A stretch of 51,908 nucleotides of DNA from Egibacteraceae bacterium (GTDB taxonomy: Bacteria > Actinomycetota > Nitriliruptoria > Euzebyales > Egibacteraceae): NCBI GenBank assembly GCA_030447925.1, contig JAUJNX010000002.1, forward strand, positions 509,617 to 561,524, written 5' to 3'. Numbering within the stretch: the stretch's first letter is position 1; every line of letters begins with the position of its first letter. Positions 43,644-51,512 of this stretch are shown piece after piece. The translations under genes and the position numbers were made by a program. The notes under the pieces were generated by a model that was not told the DNA's origin, searched no databases, and was given only the letters and a program-made list of their open reading frames with translations.

Positions 43644-44989
43644 CACGCCGTCCGCAGGGAGGCGCGGACCTGGAAGCCGCCGCCCGGGCGGGCCGCGGCG
43701 GAGAACGCGCCGCCGAACAGCGCGGCGCGCTCGCGCATGTTGATGACGCCGCGGCCGACCACCGCGCCGGAGCGCGAGGCGGTGGGCGACGCGCGGCCCT
43801 CGTCGACGACCTCCAGCTCGACCTCGTCGGGCCCGTAGCGCACCGTGACCCGGGCGCGGTCGGCCCGGCCGTGGCGGGCCGCGTTGCCCAGCGCCTCCTC
43901 CACGATGCGGTAGGCGGAGACGTCGACCCCCAGCGGCAGGGTCCGGGGGGTGCCCTCGACGGCCAGCACGACCTCCAGCCCTTCGGCGGCGAGCCGCGCG
44001 ATCAGGTCGTCCAGCGCGGCCAGCCCGGGCGGCGCGGGCGCGCCCGGCGGGGGCGCGACCGGCGCGACCGCCAGCCCCGCCTCGCCGCCGGGGTGCGCGG
44101 CGGCCAGCACGGCGGGCGCGCCCACCAGGTGGCGCAGGTCGGTCAGCGCCTGGCGCCCGTCCCGGGCGATGCCGCGCAGGACCTCCGCAGGCCCGACGCT
44201 CGGCGCGGTGGCGCGGGCCGGCGCGGCCGGTGCGGCCGTTGCGGCCGGGAGGGCGGCGGCCGGGGGGGGGGGGGGGGAGGTGGCGGGGACGGGCGTCGCG
44301 GCCTCCGCCGCCACCGCGGCCGCCCGCTCGGCCTCCGCGACGATCGCGCCGACGCGGCGGGCGACCAGGTCGTGCAGCTCGCCGACGATGCGGGCGCGCT
44401 CCTCCGCGGCCACCCGCGAGGCGGCCTCGTCGCGCTCGCGTTCCGCGCGGGCGCGGGCGACGTGCTCCTGGAGCATCCCGGACCGGCGCTGGCGCAGCCG
44501 GGTGCCGAGCACCAGCGGCACGACGACGAGCAGCACCCACAGCCCGGCGACCGTCGCGAGGTCGCCCAGGTCGATGCCGGGCAGCAGCGCGAACAGCCCC
44601 CACCACAGCGCGGTCGCGGCCACCCACGGCACCCACACCGGCACCGCGTCGCCGTACGCGGCCGCCGAGTACAGCGCGACGAGCGCGCCGACGTCCGACG
44701 GCGTGGGGCGCACCCCCAGGGTCTGCCCGGCGACGAAGGCGGTCAGCACGACCGCGGCGACGACCAGCGGGTCCCGCCGGCGCCACACCAGGGGGACGCT
44801 CTGGGCCACGACCACGGCGACGGTGAGGGCGTCGACCGGGCGCGGCGGCCCCTGGCCCAGTGTGATGCCCGCCTGCACCGCGGGCGTGACGAGCGCGACG
44901 GCGGACGAGGCCAGCAGGAACCCGGCGAGGCTGACGTCGGTGTTGCCGTCCCGCCCCCGCCGCCCCGCCGCTGCCCCCGGCACGCTCAT
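43643..44989 (-). CDS. Sensor histidine kinase (NarL/DesK-type), no adjacent response regulator
   Basis: 448 residues. Five or six N-terminal membrane helices are followed by a basic helix and the phosphoacceptor helix ARIVGELHDLVARRVGAIV (His in ELHDLVA). The dimerisation helices are split by an Ala/Pro-rich insert of about 50 residues. The ATPase has VSAYRIVEEALGNAARHGRADRARVTV (N box) and VVGRGVINMRERAALFGG (G box). Kinases of this type normally sit beside a LuxR-type regulator, but here the following gene is a small membrane protein. The insert contains the G16 homopolymer. Confidence 0.9.
   Translation of the reverse strand: MSVPGAAAGRRGRDGNTDVSLAGFLLASSAVALVTPAVQAGITLGQGPPRPVDALTVAVVVAQSVPLVWRRRDPLVVAAVVLTAFVAGQTLGVRPTPSDVGALVALYSAAAYGDAVPVWVPWVAATALWWGLFALLPGIDLGDLATVAGLWVLLVVVPLVLGTRLRQRRSGMLQEHVARARAERERDEAASRVAAEERARIVGELHDLVARRVGAIVAEAERAAAVAAEAATPVPATSPPPPPAAALPAATAAPAAPARATAPSVGPAEVLRGIARDGRQALTDLRHLVGAPAVLAAAHPGGEAGLAVAPVAPPPGAPAPPGLAALDDLIARLAAEGLEVVLAVEGTPRTLPLGVDVSAYRIVEEALGNAARHGRADRARVTVRYGPDEVELEVVDEGRASPTASRSGAVVGRGVINMRERAALFGGAFSAAARPGGGFQVRASLRTA
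44262..44277. repeat. G16 homopolymer inside the histidine kinase gene
   Basis: Sixteen consecutive G (plus strand) encode a run of five prolines in the kinase linker. The frame is kept on both sides in this assembly. The run is a hotspot for slippage, whether in replication or in sequencing. Confidence 0.9.
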
Positions 44990-45001
44990 CGGGCACGCAC
45001 G

Positions 45002-45808
45002 CTAGCGCCCCGCCTCCGGCGCCGGTAGGGACGCCCGGGTGGCCAGCGCGGTGAGGCGGCGCACGACGTCCCGGGGCGCGAGGTCGACGACCGTGGCGAC
45101 GGCCCGGTACCCGGCGCCGGGCACGCACACCGCCCGGTTGCGGGTGACCGCGTCCAGGCCGGCGCGGGCGACCGCCGCGCTGGTCATCCACACCCAGGGC
45201 GGCAGGCTGCGCACGTCAGAGCCCGCCACCGCCTGGAACTCGGTGCGGGTGAAGCCGGGGCACAGGGCGGTGACGTGGACCCCGGCGCCGCGCACCTCCT
45301 CGTGCAGCGCCTGGCTCAGGGACGTGACGAACGCCTTGGACGCGCCGTAGACCGCGTTGGTCGGCATCGGCTGGAAGCCGGACACCGACGACACGTTGAG
45401 CACGCCGCCCCGGCCGCGGGGAACCATCGCGGCCAGCGCGGCGGAGGCCAGGCGGGTGACGGCCAGCACGTTGAGCCGGATCTGGCGGTCCTCGCGATCG
45501 ATCGGCAGCTCGTGGAACCAGCCGAGCGAGCCGAACCCGGCGTTGTTGACCAGCAGGTCGACCGGCCGGTCCGGGTCGGCCAGCCGGGCCTCGACGGCGG
45601 CCAGGCCACCGGCGGTCAGCAGGTCGGCGGGCAGGACCTCGACGGTCCGGCCCCAGGTGTCGCGGACCTCGCGGGCCAGCGTCCGCAGCTCGTCCTCGCG
45701 GCGGGCGACGGCGACGACGTCGACGCCCCGCGCGGCGGCCTGCCGCGCGATCTCCCGCCCGATACCGCTCGAGGCGCCGGTCACCAGGGCGGTGCGCCAT
45801 CTGCTCAC
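45002..45808 (-). CDS. Short-chain dehydrogenase/reductase
   Basis: 268 residues from GTG 45808. The classical SDR set is TALVTGASSGIGREIARQAAARG (NADP loop), LPADLLT, LLVNNAGFG, LNVSSVSGFQP (catalytic Ser) and YGASKAFVTSLSQAL (YxxxK), then CPGFTRTEF. The arginine pair around VARRED favours NADPH. The substrate is unknown; the sequence resembles the DltE/YqjQ-like group acting on lipid or ketone substrates. It follows the GT9 gene on the same strand after 119 bp that shows no gene. Confidence 0.93.
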   Translation of the reverse strand: MSRWRTALVTGASSGIGREIARQAAARGVDVVAVARREDELRTLAREVRDTWGRTVEVLPADLLTAGGLAAVEARLADPDRPVDLLVNNAGFGSLGWFHELPIDREDRQIRLNVLAVTRLASAALAAMVPRGRGGVLNVSSVSGFQPMPTNAVYGASKAFVTSLSQALHEEVRGAGVHVTALCPGFTRTEFQAVAGSDVRSLPPWVWMTSAAVARAGLDAVTRNRAVCVPGAGYRAVATVVDLAPRDVVRRLTALATRASLPAPEAGR

Positions 45809-45927
45809 GCGTCGGTCTCCAGGAGGTCGGCGGGTCCCGTCGCCGCGGCCTCGTGGCGGCGCGCGCCGGGGCGGTGGCGACCACCCCGGCAGGTCGCGGC
45901 CGACGAGTCGCGGGCCGTCGCCCCTCC

Positions 45928-47163
45928 CTACCCCCGGCCCGGGCGGTGGGAACCGCCGGGGGGCGCGCCGTCGGCGCCCGCTCCGGCGGCCAGGAGGTCG
46001 ATGGCGGCGGCGGCGACCGTGCCGGCGTCGACGTCGCCCAGGACGGTGGCGTCGTGACCGCAGACGCCGTCGAGGTAGTCCAGGCCGCAGACGGCGCAGC
46101 GGCTGGCCCACGACACCAGGACCCGGTGGCGGGCGCGGAACAGCGGCGCGACGTCGACGAGGTTGGCCTTGGTGAACACCCCGACGGTGGGGGTGCCGAC
46201 CGCCTCCGCGACGTGGCGCGGACCCGAGTCGTTGCCCACGAACAGGTCGGCGCGGGCGAGCACGCCCACGAGCCCGGCCAGCGACAACGCGCCCGACAGG
46301 TCCGCGGGCGCCGACGCCGCGGCGTCCAGGATGCGCGCGACGAGGTCGGTGTCCCCGGGCCCGCGGCGCACCACCACCGGCGCGCCGCGCGCGGCGAGCG
46401 CGTCGGCGACCGCCGCGAGCCGCTCCGGCGGCCACCGCCGCCGCGCGTCGGTCGCCCCGGGGTGCAGCGCCACCAGCGGCGCGCGCCCACCCCGCCCCCG
46501 CGCGCCGGCAGGCCCCGCCCCGGCCGTGCGGGGCCCGGCCGTGCGGGGCCCGGGCGTGGGCGCGGGGTCGCGGCCGCAGCCCTCGAGGCCGGCGGCGGAC
46601 AGGGCCGCGTCAGCGGCGGCGAGGTCCTCGGCGGTCACGGCCAGGCGCGGGGACAGGCGCACCGGGTCGGCCCCGACTACCAGGCCCACGACCTCGAGCC
46701 AGCGCAGGACGTCGTGCTGGAACGGATGGTACGGCACGGTCCGATCCAGCGGGGGCGCGCCCGGCGCGCGGCTCCCGGCGGTCACGCGGGCGCCGAACCG
46801 GCGCAGGAGCGGGTTGGCGTTGCCACCGCCGCCGTGCAGCTGGACGGCCAGGTCGAAGCCCTCCGCGCGCATCCGGGCGCAGAACGCCTCCACCACCTCC
46901 GGCGGGTCGTCGGGGACGCGCTCGGCCCCGCCCGCGTCGAACCGCACCCCGGGGACCCGCGGTGCGAGCTCCACGCGGTCCACGGGCGCCGGGCGGTTGT
47001 TGAACAGCGCCGCGGCGTGGGTAGCACCCGCCAGCACGATCTCGGCCCCGCGGTAGGCGGCGCGCAGCGCGGCCAGCGCCGGCTCGGCCACCACCAGGTC
47101 GCCGAGGCCGTTGGCCCGCAGCACCAGCAGGCGCTCGACGCCATCAACCCGCGCAGCGCACAT
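45928..47163 (-). CDS. Glycosyltransferase family 9 (heptosyltransferase-like)
   Basis: 411 residues from ATG 47163 with GGGAGG upstream. GT9 features are LLVLRANGLGDLVVAEPALAALRAAYRGAEI, AVQLHGGGGNANPLLRRF, VALHPGATDARRRWPPERLAAVADAL, DLSGALSLAGLVGVLARADLFVGNDSGPRHVAEAVGTPTVGVF and the late cysteines in SRCAVCGLDYLDGVCGHD. Actinobacteria lack LPS, so the acceptor is likely another cell-surface glycan. A Gly/Pro/Arg/Thr-rich linker of about 35 residues between the two Rossmann lobes includes a 15-bp tandem duplication. Confidence 0.92.
   Translation of the reverse strand: MCAARVDGVERLLVLRANGLGDLVVAEPALAALRAAYRGAEIVLAGATHAAALFNNRPAPVDRVELAPRVPGVRFDAGGAERVPDDPPEVVEAFCARMRAEGFDLAVQLHGGGGNANPLLRRFGARVTAGSRAPGAPPLDRTVPYHPFQHDVLRWLEVVGLVVGADPVRLSPRLAVTAEDLAAADAALSAAGLEGCGRDPAPTPGPRTAGPRTAGAGPAGARGRGGRAPLVALHPGATDARRRWPPERLAAVADALAARGAPVVVRRGPGDTDLVARILDAAASAPADLSGALSLAGLVGVLARADLFVGNDSGPRHVAEAVGTPTVGVFTKANLVDVAPLFRARHRVLVSWASRCAVCGLDYLDGVCGHDATVLGDVDAGTVAAAAIDLLAAGAGADGAPPGGSHRPGRG
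46521..46550. repeat. 15-bp perfect tandem duplication in the GT9 interdomain linker
   Basis: CGGCCGTGCGGGGCC occurs twice in tandem (46521-46535 and 46536-46550), adding GPRTA twice in the linker between the GT9 lobes. In-frame, so it is tolerated. Confidence 0.9.
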
Positions 47164-47180
47164 GAACGACGGGACCTCCC

Positions 47181-47881
47181 ATGACGACCACGACCGGCGG
47201 GACGGTGGTCCTGGCCTGCGGCGGCTACCGCTCCGGATCCACGCTGCAGTACAACGTCGTCGGGGAGTATGCCGAGCGCGCGGGCATCGGCCGGCGCATC
47301 GGCTTCGTCGAGCCTGACCAGGCGGCCGTGCTGCCCCAGGTCTGGTCCTTCGTCGAGGCGCTGGGCACCGCCGTGGCGAAGTGCCACCTCGCGCCCGGCG
47401 TCGACGAGCGCAGCGGAGCCTGGGACGCCCTCCTCGACCGCGGACGGGTCTGCGCGGTCTACACGGTGCGCGACTGGCGCGACGTCGTGCACTCCTGGAC
47501 CCGCAAGTTCGACCAGCGGGTCGATGAGGTGTTCGCGTCCGCGCGCTGGGCGCTGAACACCGCCAACCTCGAGGCCTGGCTGGCGCGCGGCGCGCACGTG
47601 CTGCGCTACGAGGACCTGGTGGCCGACCCAGCGGCGGCGCTGGACCGCGTGGTGGCCTGGGCCGGCCTCCCCGCGACCCGGCGGCCGCCGCCGCGGCCGC
47701 CGCCGCGGGGGCGTCGGCGCTGCCCGCCGGCGACGGCGCGGTCGACCCGCGCACGCTGCTGCACGCCGACCATGTCGGCGACCCGGAGGGCGGGGGCTGG
47801 CGCTGCTGGACCCCCGCGGAGCGCGACCTGGCCCGCCGCCACGTCGAGCCGCTGATGGAGCGGTTCGGGTACGTCTGGTAG
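47181..47881 (+). pseudogene. Sulfotransferase, frameshifted near 47690
   Basis: ATG 47181 gives TTTTGGTVVLACGGYRSGSTLQYNVV with the 5'-phosphosulfate loop (GGYRSGST), then YTVRDWRDVVHSWTRKFD (3'-phosphate site) and LRYEDLVADPAAALDRVVAWAGLP. After that the frame turns into Pro/Arg shadow. In the next frame the expected tail appears: TLLHADHVGDPEGGGWRCWTPAERDLARRHVEPLMERFGYVW, ending in TAG 47879-47881. The length is 2 modulo 3, so one base is missing in the GCC/GCG tract at about 47665-47712. It would transfer sulfate from PAPS, and it is divergent from the GT9 gene. Confidence 0.8.
47683..47706. repeat. 12-bp tandem duplication at the sulfotransferase frame break
   Basis: GGCCGCCGCCGC occurs twice in tandem, followed by a G5 run. 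It is the low-complexity tract in which the sulfotransferase frame is lost. Confidence 0.85.
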
Positions 47882-47920
47882 GGCATCCTGGCGCCCGGGG
47901 GTCCCTGCTAGGAGGCTGGC

Positions 47921-48409
47921 GTGGCACGTCGGGAGGACGGTCGCCCCCGGTCGGTCGTGGACCTGTTCCTGCCCGTCCCTCCTCCGCGGGAGGTCCGCGA
48001 GGCGCGGCGCGAGCGCCGCGCGATGCTGTGGCGGGCGGTGCGGGGGCGCTGCCCCCTGTGCGCCACGCCGGGCCTGCGGCGCGGGTGGGGCGCGATCCGC
48101 GAGCGCTGCCCCGGGTGCAACTTCGCCTTCAGCCGCGAGCGCGGCTACCTGTCGGGCGCGACCTGGTTCAACCTGTCCGCGACGCTGCTGGTGCTGATGG
48201 TCGTGCTGGTCGGCGGCGCCGCGGTGACGGCACCCGACGTGCCGTGGGTCCTCGTGGGCACCCTCAGCGCGCTGTCGGTGGTCGTGGTGCCCATCCTGTT
48301 CCTGCCGCTGGCCGTGACCCTGTGGCTGTGGGTCGACCTCGCCTACTTCCGGCCCCTGGACGCCGATGACCTGGGGGCCAACGACCCGCGCGCCGAGCGG
48401 CGTCCCTGA
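47921..48409 (+). CDS. DUF983 family membrane protein
   Basis: 162 residues from GTG 47921. DUF983 hallmarks are a zinc-ribbon-like pair, RGRCPLCATPGLRRGWGAIRERCPGCNFAFSRERGY, then SGATWFNLSATLLVLMVVLVGG and a second hydrophobic pair (WVLVGTLSALSVVVVPILFLPLAVTLWLWVDLAY). The family is a two- to four-helix inner-membrane protein with unknown role; relatives occur near cytochrome oxidase genes. It stands alone between the sulfotransferase and carboxylase genes. Confidence 0.9.
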   Translation: MARREDGRPRSVVDLFLPVPPPREVREARRERRAMLWRAVRGRCPLCATPGLRRGWGAIRERCPGCNFAFSRERGYLSGATWFNLSATLLVLMVVLVGGAAVTAPDVPWVLVGTLSALSVVVVPILFLPLAVTLWLWVDLAYFRPLDADDLGANDPRAERRP

Positions 48410-48484
48410 CCCGGGCGTCCCGCGCCGGCAACCTGCGCGCAACGTCCCCCCGGCAGGATCGCCCGGATGGTCACCGGCCCGGAG

Positions 48485-48512
48485 TTGACACTGACGTCAA
48501 CGTCAGTACGGT
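48485..48512 (+). promoter_or_regulatory. Leaderless promoter with a palindromic operator in the spacer
   Basis: TTGACA (48485-48490) and TACGGT (48507-48512) are 16 nt apart. The spacer is filled by the perfect palindrome ACTGACGT-CA-ACGTCAGT (48490-48507), which overlaps the edges of both hexamers. The -10 ends 6 nt before the ATG at 48519, so the message should be leaderless. The palindrome resembles LiuR/TetR-type operators of acyl-CoA catabolism genes (TGACGT arms); which family binds is inference. Confidence 0.65.
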
Positions 48513-48518
48513 GGGGGC

Positions 48519-48884
48519 ATGGCTCCCACCACCATCGATCTCGCCCCCGTGCGCCCGGCTGACGTCCTCACCGTCGACACCGACCTCCCCGACCTCGAGG
48601 CCGGCGACGTCTGCGGCCAGGACCCGCACTCCGCGCTGGCGGGCACCACCGCCGCGGGGATGGCGCTGCTGGTCGCCCCCACGGTCGGCCGCTTCCAGCC
48701 GGTGGCCGACGCCGGGCTGCTGGGCCCCGGCAGCGTCGTCGGCGTGGTCACCGGCGGCGCCGGCCGCGCGGACGAGGTGCGCATCCCCGTGGCCGCGGAG
48801 GTCAGCGGCTTCCTCGCGATGCAGGGCCAGACGGTGCAGGCCGGCCAGCCGCTGGCCTGGCTCCGCCAGGTCGACGCGGGCTGA
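48519..48884 (+). CDS. Biotin/lipoyl-like carrier-domain protein lacking the biotin lysine
   Basis: 121 residues. The C-terminal ~75 residues follow the BCCP barrel pattern: LLVAPTVGRFQPVADAGLLGPGSVVGVVTGGAGRADEVRIPVAAEVSGFLAMQGQTVQAGQPLAWLRQ. The EAMKM-type biotinylation loop is missing, and the equivalent turn reads TGGAGRADEV with no Lys. It may be a structural or regulatory partner of the carboxyltransferase encoded 3 bp downstream rather than a carrier. The start is set by the leaderless promoter. Confidence 0.75.
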   Translation: MAPTTIDLAPVRPADVLTVDTDLPDLEAGDVCGQDPHSALAGTTAAGMALLVAPTVGRFQPVADAGLLGPGSVVGVVTGGAGRADEVRIPVAAEVSGFLAMQGQTVQAGQPLAWLRQVDAG

Positions 48885-48887
48885 CGG

Positions 48888-50339
48888 GTGACCCTGCCCG
48901 CCACGCGGACGCAGCGGCTGGAGGCACTGGTCGACCCGGGTTCGTTCCGGGAGTTCGGCAGCCAGGCCCGGCACCGGGTCACCGCCTTCGGCATGGACCG
49001 CAAGCGCCCCGCGGGCGACGGCGTCGTCACGGGCACGGCCCGCATCGACGGCCGCCCCGCGGGGGTCTTCGCGCAGGACCCCAGCGCGCTCGGCGGGTCA
49101 CTGGGCGAGGTGCACGCGGCCAAGATCACCGCGGTCCTGGACCACGCCGCGCGGGCGCGCGTGCCCGTGATCGGGCTGCTGGACTCCGGCGGCGCGCGCA
49201 TCCAGGAGGGCGTCGCGGCCCTCGACGGCTACGGCAGCATCTTCTTCCGCAACGTCGCGCTGAGCGGGCGCGTGCCGCAGCTGTCGGTCGTGCTAGGCGC
49301 CTGCGCCGGCGGCGCGGTCTACTCCCCCGCCCTCACCGACATCGTGATCATGCAGCGCGGGACCGCGCACATGTTCGTGACCGGGCCCAAGGTCGTCCGC
49401 GCCGTCACCTTCGAGGACGTCACCCTGGAGGAGCTGGGCGGGTCGCGGATCCACGCCAGCGCCTCGGGCGTCGCCCACCTCGTCGCCGACGACGCCGACC
49501 ACGCCCTGGACCTCGCGCGCGCGGTCCTGGGCTACCTGCCCACCTCCTGCTGGGACGAGGCGCCGCTCGCGCCGCCCGTCGACCCGGAGCCGATGCCGCG
49601 CTGGGGCCCGGACGGGACCGTGGGCGTCCCCGCCGACCACCGCATGCCCTACGACGTCCGCGGGATCGTCCGCGGGGTCGTGGACGAGGGCAGTTTCTTG
49701 GAGCTCCAGGAGCAGTTCGCCGGCAACATCGTCACCGGGTTCGCCCGGGTCGAGGGGCGCCCCGTCGGAGTGGTCGCCAACCAGCCGCAGGTGCTGGCGG
49801 GCTGCCTGGACATCAACGCGTCGGAGAAGGGCGCGCGCTTCGTGCGCCTGTGCGACGCGTTCGGGCTCCCGCTGCTCGTCCTCGTCGACGTGCCCGGCTT
49901 CCTGCCCGGGCTCGGCCAGGAGGCGGGCGGGATCATCCGCAAGGGCGCCAAGCTGCTCTACGCGTTCGCCGAGGCGACCGTCCCGCGCATGACCGTGGTG
50001 CTGCGCAAGGCGTTCGGCGGCGCCTACATCGTCATGAACTCCAAGTCCCTGGGCGCCGACCGCGTCTACTCCTGGCCCGGCGCGGAGCTGGCGGTCATGG
50101 GCGCGGAGGGCGCGATCGACGTCATCTTCCGCCGCGACCTGGAGGCCGACCCGTCCCGGCGCGCGGAGCTGCTCCAGCGCTACCGCGACGAGGCCATGGC
50201 GCCGCACCTGCCCGCCGAGCGCCTCAGCGTCGACGAGGTCGTCGCGCCGGACGAGACCCGCGACGTCGTGGTCGAGACCCTCGCGGGCCTTGAGCGCGCC
50301 CTGGAACCGCGCTTCCGCCACGACAACCTGCCCCAGTAG
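48888..50339 (+). CDS. Acyl-CoA carboxylase carboxyltransferase (AccD/PccB-like)
   Basis: 483 residues from GTG 48888. The N-terminal crotonase lobe is RKRPAGDGVVTGTARIDGRPAGVFAQDPSALGGSLGE, then PVIGLLDSGGARIQEG and VLGACAGGAVYSPALTD (oxyanion turn). The C-terminal lobe is VRGVVDEGSFLELQEQFAGNIVTGFARVEGRPVGVVANQP and LVDVPGFLPGLGQEAGGIIRKGAKLLYAFAEATVPRMTVVLRKAFGGAYIVMNSKSLGADRVYSWPGAELAVMG. It transfers CO2 from carboxybiotin to an acyl-CoA. The biotin carboxylase must be encoded elsewhere. Its operon partner is the BCCP-like protein. Confidence 0.93.
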   Translation: MTLPATRTQRLEALVDPGSFREFGSQARHRVTAFGMDRKRPAGDGVVTGTARIDGRPAGVFAQDPSALGGSLGEVHAAKITAVLDHAARARVPVIGLLDSGGARIQEGVAALDGYGSIFFRNVALSGRVPQLSVVLGACAGGAVYSPALTDIVIMQRGTAHMFVTGPKVVRAVTFEDVTLEELGGSRIHASASGVAHLVADDADHALDLARAVLGYLPTSCWDEAPLAPPVDPEPMPRWGPDGTVGVPADHRMPYDVRGIVRGVVDEGSFLELQEQFAGNIVTGFARVEGRPVGVVANQPQVLAGCLDINASEKGARFVRLCDAFGLPLLVLVDVPGFLPGLGQEAGGIIRKGAKLLYAFAEATVPRMTVVLRKAFGGAYIVMNSKSLGADRVYSWPGAELAVMGAEGAIDVIFRRDLEADPSRRAELLQRYRDEAMAPHLPAERLSVDEVVAPDETRDVVVETLAGLERALEPRFRHDNLPQ

Positions 50340-50377
50340 CGGCATCCGCCGGTCCCGCCCGGGGCAGGATCGGCGGC

Positions 50378-51397
50378 ATGGACCAACGACTGCTCGGACG
50401 CACGGGCACGCTCGTCAGCGAGCTGTGCCTCGGCACCATGACCTTCGGCGCGGAGACGGGTGAGGACGACGCCCACGCCGTGCTCGACCGCTACGTGGAG
50501 GCGGGCGGGACCTTCGTCGACACCGCCGACGTGTACGCGGGCGGCGCCTCGGAGGAGATCCTCGGACGCTGGCTGGCCAAGCGCGGGGCCTCGGAGGATC
50601 TGGTGATCGCCACCAAGGGGCGGTTCCGCACGGGTCCCGGCCCCAACGACGAGGGCCTGTCGCGCCCGTACCTGCGCCGCGCGATCGAGGCGAGCCTGCG
50701 CCGGCTCCAGGTCGAGACCATCGACCTGTACCAGGTGCACTGCTGGGACCCGCTGACCCCGCTGGAGGAGACCATCGGGGCGATGGACGAGCTGGTCGCC
50801 GAGGGCGCCATCCAGTACTGGGGCATCAGCAACTTCACGGGCTGGCAGCTCCAGCGGGCGGTCCTGCTGGCGCGCCAGAGCGGGCAGGCCCCGCCGGTGA
50901 CCCTGCAGCCGCAGTACAACCTGCTGTCCCGCGAGATCGAGTGGGAGCTGGTCCCCCTGTGCCTGGACGAGGGGCTGGGCCTGCTGCCCTGGTCCCCGCT
51001 CGGCGGGGGGTGGCTGACCGGCAAGTACCGCCGCGAGACCGCGCCAACCGGCGAGACCCGGCTGGGCGAGGACCCCGGCCGCGGCGTCGAGGCCTACGAC
51101 CGCCGCAACACCGAGCGGACCTGGCGGGTGGTCGACACCGTCCGGCGCATCGCCGACGATGTCGGCGCCTCGATGGCCCAGGTCGCCCTGCGCTGGGTCA
51201 CCGACCGCCCCGGGGTCAGCTCGACCATCCTGGGGGTGCGGTCCGTCGCCCAGCTGGAGGACAACCTGGGGGCGGCCGCGGTCACGCTGTCCCCCGAGCA
51301 GGTCGCCGAGCTGGATGAGGTCAGCGCCCCGCCGCTGCCCGACTACCCGTACGGGTTCATCGCCGAGCAGGCGGCGTCGCGGTCGCGCACCGCCTGA
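50378..51397 (+). CDS. Aldo/keto reductase
   Basis: 339 residues. [24 protein letters not shown] is the AKR start. [20 protein letters not shown] carries the catalytic Asp and Tyr, VIATKGRF the Lys, [16 protein letters not shown] the His, and [19 protein letters not shown] the cofactor end. It belongs to the same broad group as the AKR at 15196 but is clearly a separate paralogue. CAGGAT seven bases before the ATG may be a degenerate leaderless -10. Confidence 0.93.
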   Translation: MDQRLLGRTGTLVSELCLGTMTFGAETGEDDAHAVLDRYVEAGGTFVDTADVYAGGASEEILGRWLAKRGASEDLVIATKGRFRTGPGPNDEGLSRPYLRRAIEASLRRLQVETIDLYQVHCWDPLTPLEETIGAMDELVAEGAIQYWGISNFTGWQLQRAVLLARQSGQAPPVTLQPQYNLLSREIEWELVPLCLDEGLGLLPWSPLGGGWLTGKYRRETAPTGETRLGEDPGRGVEAYDRRNTERTWRVVDTVRRIADDVGASMAQVALRWVTDRPGVSSTILGVRSVAQLEDNLGAAAVTLSPEQVAELDEVSAPPLPDYPYGFIAEQAASRSRTA

Positions 51398-51421
51398 CGC
51401 GCCACCGGCTGCTCGCCGGTC

Positions 51422-51443
51422 GTTCAGCCGGGCGTCACGGTCC
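51422..51443 (+). promoter_or_regulatory. PHO-box-like 11-nt direct repeat upstream of phoD
   Basis: GTTCAGCCGGG and CGTCACGGTCC are in tandem with their TCA cores 11 nt apart. The repeat starts 91 nt before the GTG at 51513. For phoX the corresponding GTTCA unit starts 93 nt before its GTG. Confidence 0.4.
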
Positions 51444-51471
51444 GGCGCGGGAACGGCAAGCTGCGTCGGTT

Positions 51472-51506
51472 CCCCTGAGGGCGTCGCTTCTCGACGTCCT
51501 CAGGGG
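51472..51506 (+). promoter_or_regulatory. Leader hairpin overlapping the phoD ribosome-binding site
   Basis: CCCCTGAGG (51472-51480) pairs with CCTCAGGGG (51498-51506), then a G-U pair, then CGTCG/CGACG around a CTTCT loop: a continuous 15-bp stem. The Shine-Dalgarno GGGGGAGA (51503-51510) begins within the 3' arm, 2 nt before the GTG, so the stem would hide part of it. Confidence 0.6.
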
Positions 51507-51512
51507 GAGACC

